41,309 nucleotides of DNA from Candidatus Pacearchaeota archaeon (lineage in GTDB: Archaea; Nanobdellota; Nanobdellia; Pacearchaeales; GW2011-AR1): contig JAGLQO010000012.1 in NCBI GenBank assembly GCA_023136775.1, positions 1 through 41,309 of the forward strand. Reading direction: 5' to 3'. The notes below the pieces were generated by a model. It saw only the letters and a program-made list of their open reading frames with translations, searched no databases and was not told where the DNA came from. Made by a program: the position numbers and the translations under genes. Below, one piece after another: positions 41,001 to 41,309 of the stretch (position 1 is its first letter; each line of letters opens with the position of its first letter).

Positions 41001-41309
41001 TTTGGAATGTAACCCTTCGAGTTTGAATTTGAGTCAGAATGTTATTTGCAATGTTTCGGTAACCGACGATGTTTCTATTGATACTGTTTTGGCTAATGTT
41101 ACTTACTCTAATGGAACTTCGGTTACTGTTGCTGTTTCGAATGTAACTGATAATTATTATTTTAGTTTTGCTTTGACTTCTTTAACTGGGCAATATAATG
41201 TTAGTTGGTTTGCTAATGATAGTTCTGGAAATGTTGGAGAGAATTCTAGTTATTTTATTGTTAGTGATGTTGTTGTTCCTGTGGTTTCTAGTGTTTTGCC
41301 TATAGATGG
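35059..41309 (+). CDS. Giant repetitive Ig-like surface protein, 3' end missing
   Basis: An uninterrupted frame of at least 2083 codons from a GTG start with a perfect GGAGG site, running off the contig. The N-terminus (REKKGYTFLLTRIFAVLVLSILFVSAV) has a basic stretch and one hydrophobic helix, a signal or pilin-like start. Residues about 40-780 are unique, beta-rich and include WNGT/WDGS-type repeats at about 450-750 that look like a beta-propeller. From about residue 790 come Ig-like modules of about 100 residues in two alternating types. One starts NPSSLNLSQNVICN and the other PTLNSEYNISD, both ending in a NDSSGN loop. The protein is acidic, with very few Lys and a high density of N-x-S/T sequons, pointing to a glycosylated S-layer or adhesin-like protein (inference). 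Confidence 0.85.
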   Translation, partial: MALGINRLREKKGYTFLLTRIFAVLVLSILFVSAVNESIEYVNESLSINLSPDVSNLIIDNVCDGESLMNISRENYSVDLVDSSGEKLEFEIRVEKSSSSNSFSIASSSLPVVEIILEDSPVKGLIFDNLNLDVGGSLGIDDVSEDIEAPVGKWAEVYAIDPEDLEFDSAEVSVVATGSKLYKCKDWVFGEARCAGDWVFFMDVVPGQEYTFTLTPNDPGFGEIVAIDAVHLGEDYSFISNIYDDVAVVDGVWSEAVYEGEVVRVDFEEDLVDGNVIDVVVRSNSTLAYFEVYEAGTDNLVGRSGAVNGVELVYTMVSGLSEPTDSFDLKVVKVVYDDEDNTSSVDMSAYSFLEFDFIHDDYITSSQADGFFVYEELNIQAPRYRTWDESNAFSAELIDAGTVSGNILWTVVKGSHERDEMIVGTQDNANDVNVQVYGSSWGNLLEVSSDVVNSAYRAFDIEYEGVSGDALIVYENSSAANSVLTYRIWNGTGYSSEQTLTTLLSNAVHWVSLVSKTGTDDVMLLAHDSASSLYAVPWNGTAFDLTRDIILSSGTVSSTKQHFDFAWEGSNGDGLVSYGEGNNLAYRNYTYSSGSWGSASTIALGNGLNGVRMCSDVNSDYIGMIWVDAGADVNASMWNGATIIGGLSPDTGVEINGVNNVNVDCAWETSGEVALFGFIDRNQLSMDYFTFTKSGESWSTTSLTSTGVLANFATDDTAGLRFVENPVTDEIMVVGQDIAEDVDVVRWDGSAFQTISSSPVESATGVLNGAQESAMFDWYRYDPSPFVKDLTLVDGTVYNATDSVNITFNVTDNIEIDDVFVDVIFPNSTIVRYGVSNSSSVYNLTFSDSDLIGNYVVRVIANDTSIYQNVNSSETVSFLVAEWNKPNVSLIVPTLNSEYNISDSLEIAVDVTDDNSVDYVFANITYPNSTIVSLELSYSFGDKYNSSFVVPALLGDYDIVFVANDSSGNINSSVESNFSVSDVVAPVVLDLGCNPSSLNLSQNVICNISVTDDVSIDIVFANITYPNSTVVFMEVNNVTDNYYFSFSGTSLTGQYNVSWFANDSSGNVGVNSSSFIVSDVVVPEVSGIVPTLNSEYNISDVIEIAVDVMDDLEVDYVFANLTLPNLTSVILPLSFASGDKYNSSFVVPALLGNYDIVFIANDSSGNINSSVESNFSVSDVVAPVVLDLECNPSSLNLSQNVICNVSATDDVSIDTVLANITYSNGTSVTVAVSNVTDNYYFSFALTSLIGQYNVSWFANDSSGNVGENSSYFIVSDVIVPVVSSVLPTLNSEYNISDSFEIAVDVTDDLEVDYVFANLTLPNLTSVILPLSFVSGNKYNSSFVVSALLGDYDIVFVANDSSGNVNSSVESNFSVSDVVAPRVDILDPSIGSNFLQNDDVLLSVDVMDDMNVSYVYINMTYPNLTVINIPLTDDNFDEIYNITFNDTNKTGTYDISVFANDSSGNINATEVRSFNIQESDAPLVSLIGPANNARLNSNDVTLVCDSTDAGGLANVTLYHNIGQAFGANETRDISGSSNSSNFTINDVSDGTYIWNCITRDTFSNEAFGIVNFTFTVDTVLPVVSSVSPSVGSVYNISNVVEISADVTDDESVDEVFANITFPNSTVVQLSLTYSSGNKYNNSFIASVLLGVYDVLIIANDSSGNINATEVGGFNVTDVVVPIVLDLECNPSSLNLSQNVICNVSVTDDVSIDTVLANVTYSNGTSVTVAVSNVTDNYYFSFALTSLTGQYNVSWFANDSSGNVGANSSSFVVSDVVVPVVSSVLPTLNSEYNISDSFEIAVDVTDDLEVDYVFANLTLPNLTSVILPLSFASGNKYNSSFVVPALLGDYDIVFVANDSSGNINSSVESNFSVSDVVAPLIEFTLPVSNSVYNISNVVEIAVDVTDDLEVDYVFANLTLPNLTSVILPLSFSSGDKYNSSFVVPALLGDYDIVFVANDSSGNINSSVESNFSVSDVVAPVVLDLECNPSSLNLSQNVICNVSVTDDVSIDTVLANVTYSNGTSVTVAVSNVTDNYYFSFALTSLTGQYNVSWFANDSSGNVGENSSYFIVSDVVVPVVSSVLPID
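37690..41309 (+). repeat. Tandem ~300-bp Ig-module repeats
   Basis: NPSSLNLSQ-type modules occur near 38041, 38632, 40123 and 41014. NSEYNISD-type modules occur near 37741, 38331, 38920 and 40420, with a variant at 40720. Blocks 40451-40680 and 40751-40980 are nearly identical at exactly 300-base offset. The segments from 40122 and 41013 match at 891-base offset. Intermediate modules at about 39200-40080 are more diverged. The pattern indicates recent module duplication. The last eight or so bases of the contig (after 41301) no longer match the expected next module. Confidence 0.85.

Overview
The window looks like one contig from an AT-rich DPANN-type archaeon, most likely near Woesearchaeota, Pacearchaeota or Nanoarchaeota. 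The evidence is archaeal-style TATA/BRE promoters with short leaders, a P-loop KaiC family protein, archaeal NikR, and surface proteins carrying FTGRAT/ITGQV-type sequences next to a membrane segment, which I associate with those lineages. No rRNA or tRNA gene was found, so the placement rests on protein style only. Both contig ends lie inside near-identical repeats: a tandemly duplicated secreted-protein cassette on the left and a repetitive giant surface protein on the right. This probably explains why assembly stopped there.

Layout. (1) 1-7633, minus strand: two full copies of a ~300-residue secreted protein, one full and one cut copy of a 174-residue membrane-anchored partner, then a 1630-residue protein. 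The latter combines an N-terminal coiled coil, one membrane helix, a long Ig-like region and a C-terminal pair of helix-turn-helix domains. (2) 7634-8039: a gene-free stretch with five consecutive hairpins, a TATA-like box and a terminal T-run, a candidate structured RNA. (3) 8040-9227: a TctA/DUF112-type permease. (4) 9490-19987: a chemotaxis region. It holds a double-Cache/HAMP sensor with no signalling domain, a separate soluble methyl-accepting protein, CheW with a long charged tail, a ParA/MinD ATPase, two receiver proteins, CheB, a small Hpt-like protein, CheA, two CheC, CheD, and a 42-residue peptide gene resembling the CheY-binding tip of FliM/FliY. No CheR and no archaellum gene is present. 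(5) 20392-31594: a cytoplasmic-type [NiFe] hydrogenase with a nearly complete maturation set (protease, HypC, D, E, A, B and, divergently, F), a TsaA-FmdE fusion, a small cupin and the nickel regulator NikR. The small subunit has Asp in place of a proximal-cluster Cys, as in group 1h hydrogenases. No redox partner subunit is nearby. (6) 31721-34887: a third, degenerate CheC, a KaiC-like protein without Walker A, and a winged-HTH/coiled-coil/KaiC protein preceded by three palindromes. (7) 35059-41309: the 5' 6.25 kb of a giant surface protein of ~100-residue Ig-like modules, running off the contig.

How they may work together. The chemotaxis genes look like a self-contained sensory array: a membrane sensor plus a cytoplasmic signalling rod, a ParA-type positioning ATPase, the CheA-CheW kinase core, and CheC/CheD/CheB adaptation without an evident CheR here. 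The third CheC and the KaiC pair suggest that signalling may also feed a non-motility output. The hydrogenase, hyp and nikR genes form a nickel-dependent hydrogen metabolism block. Several long intergenic stretches carry hairpins and shared short motifs that differ in composition from the surrounding genes and may be dispersed repeat or RNA elements.
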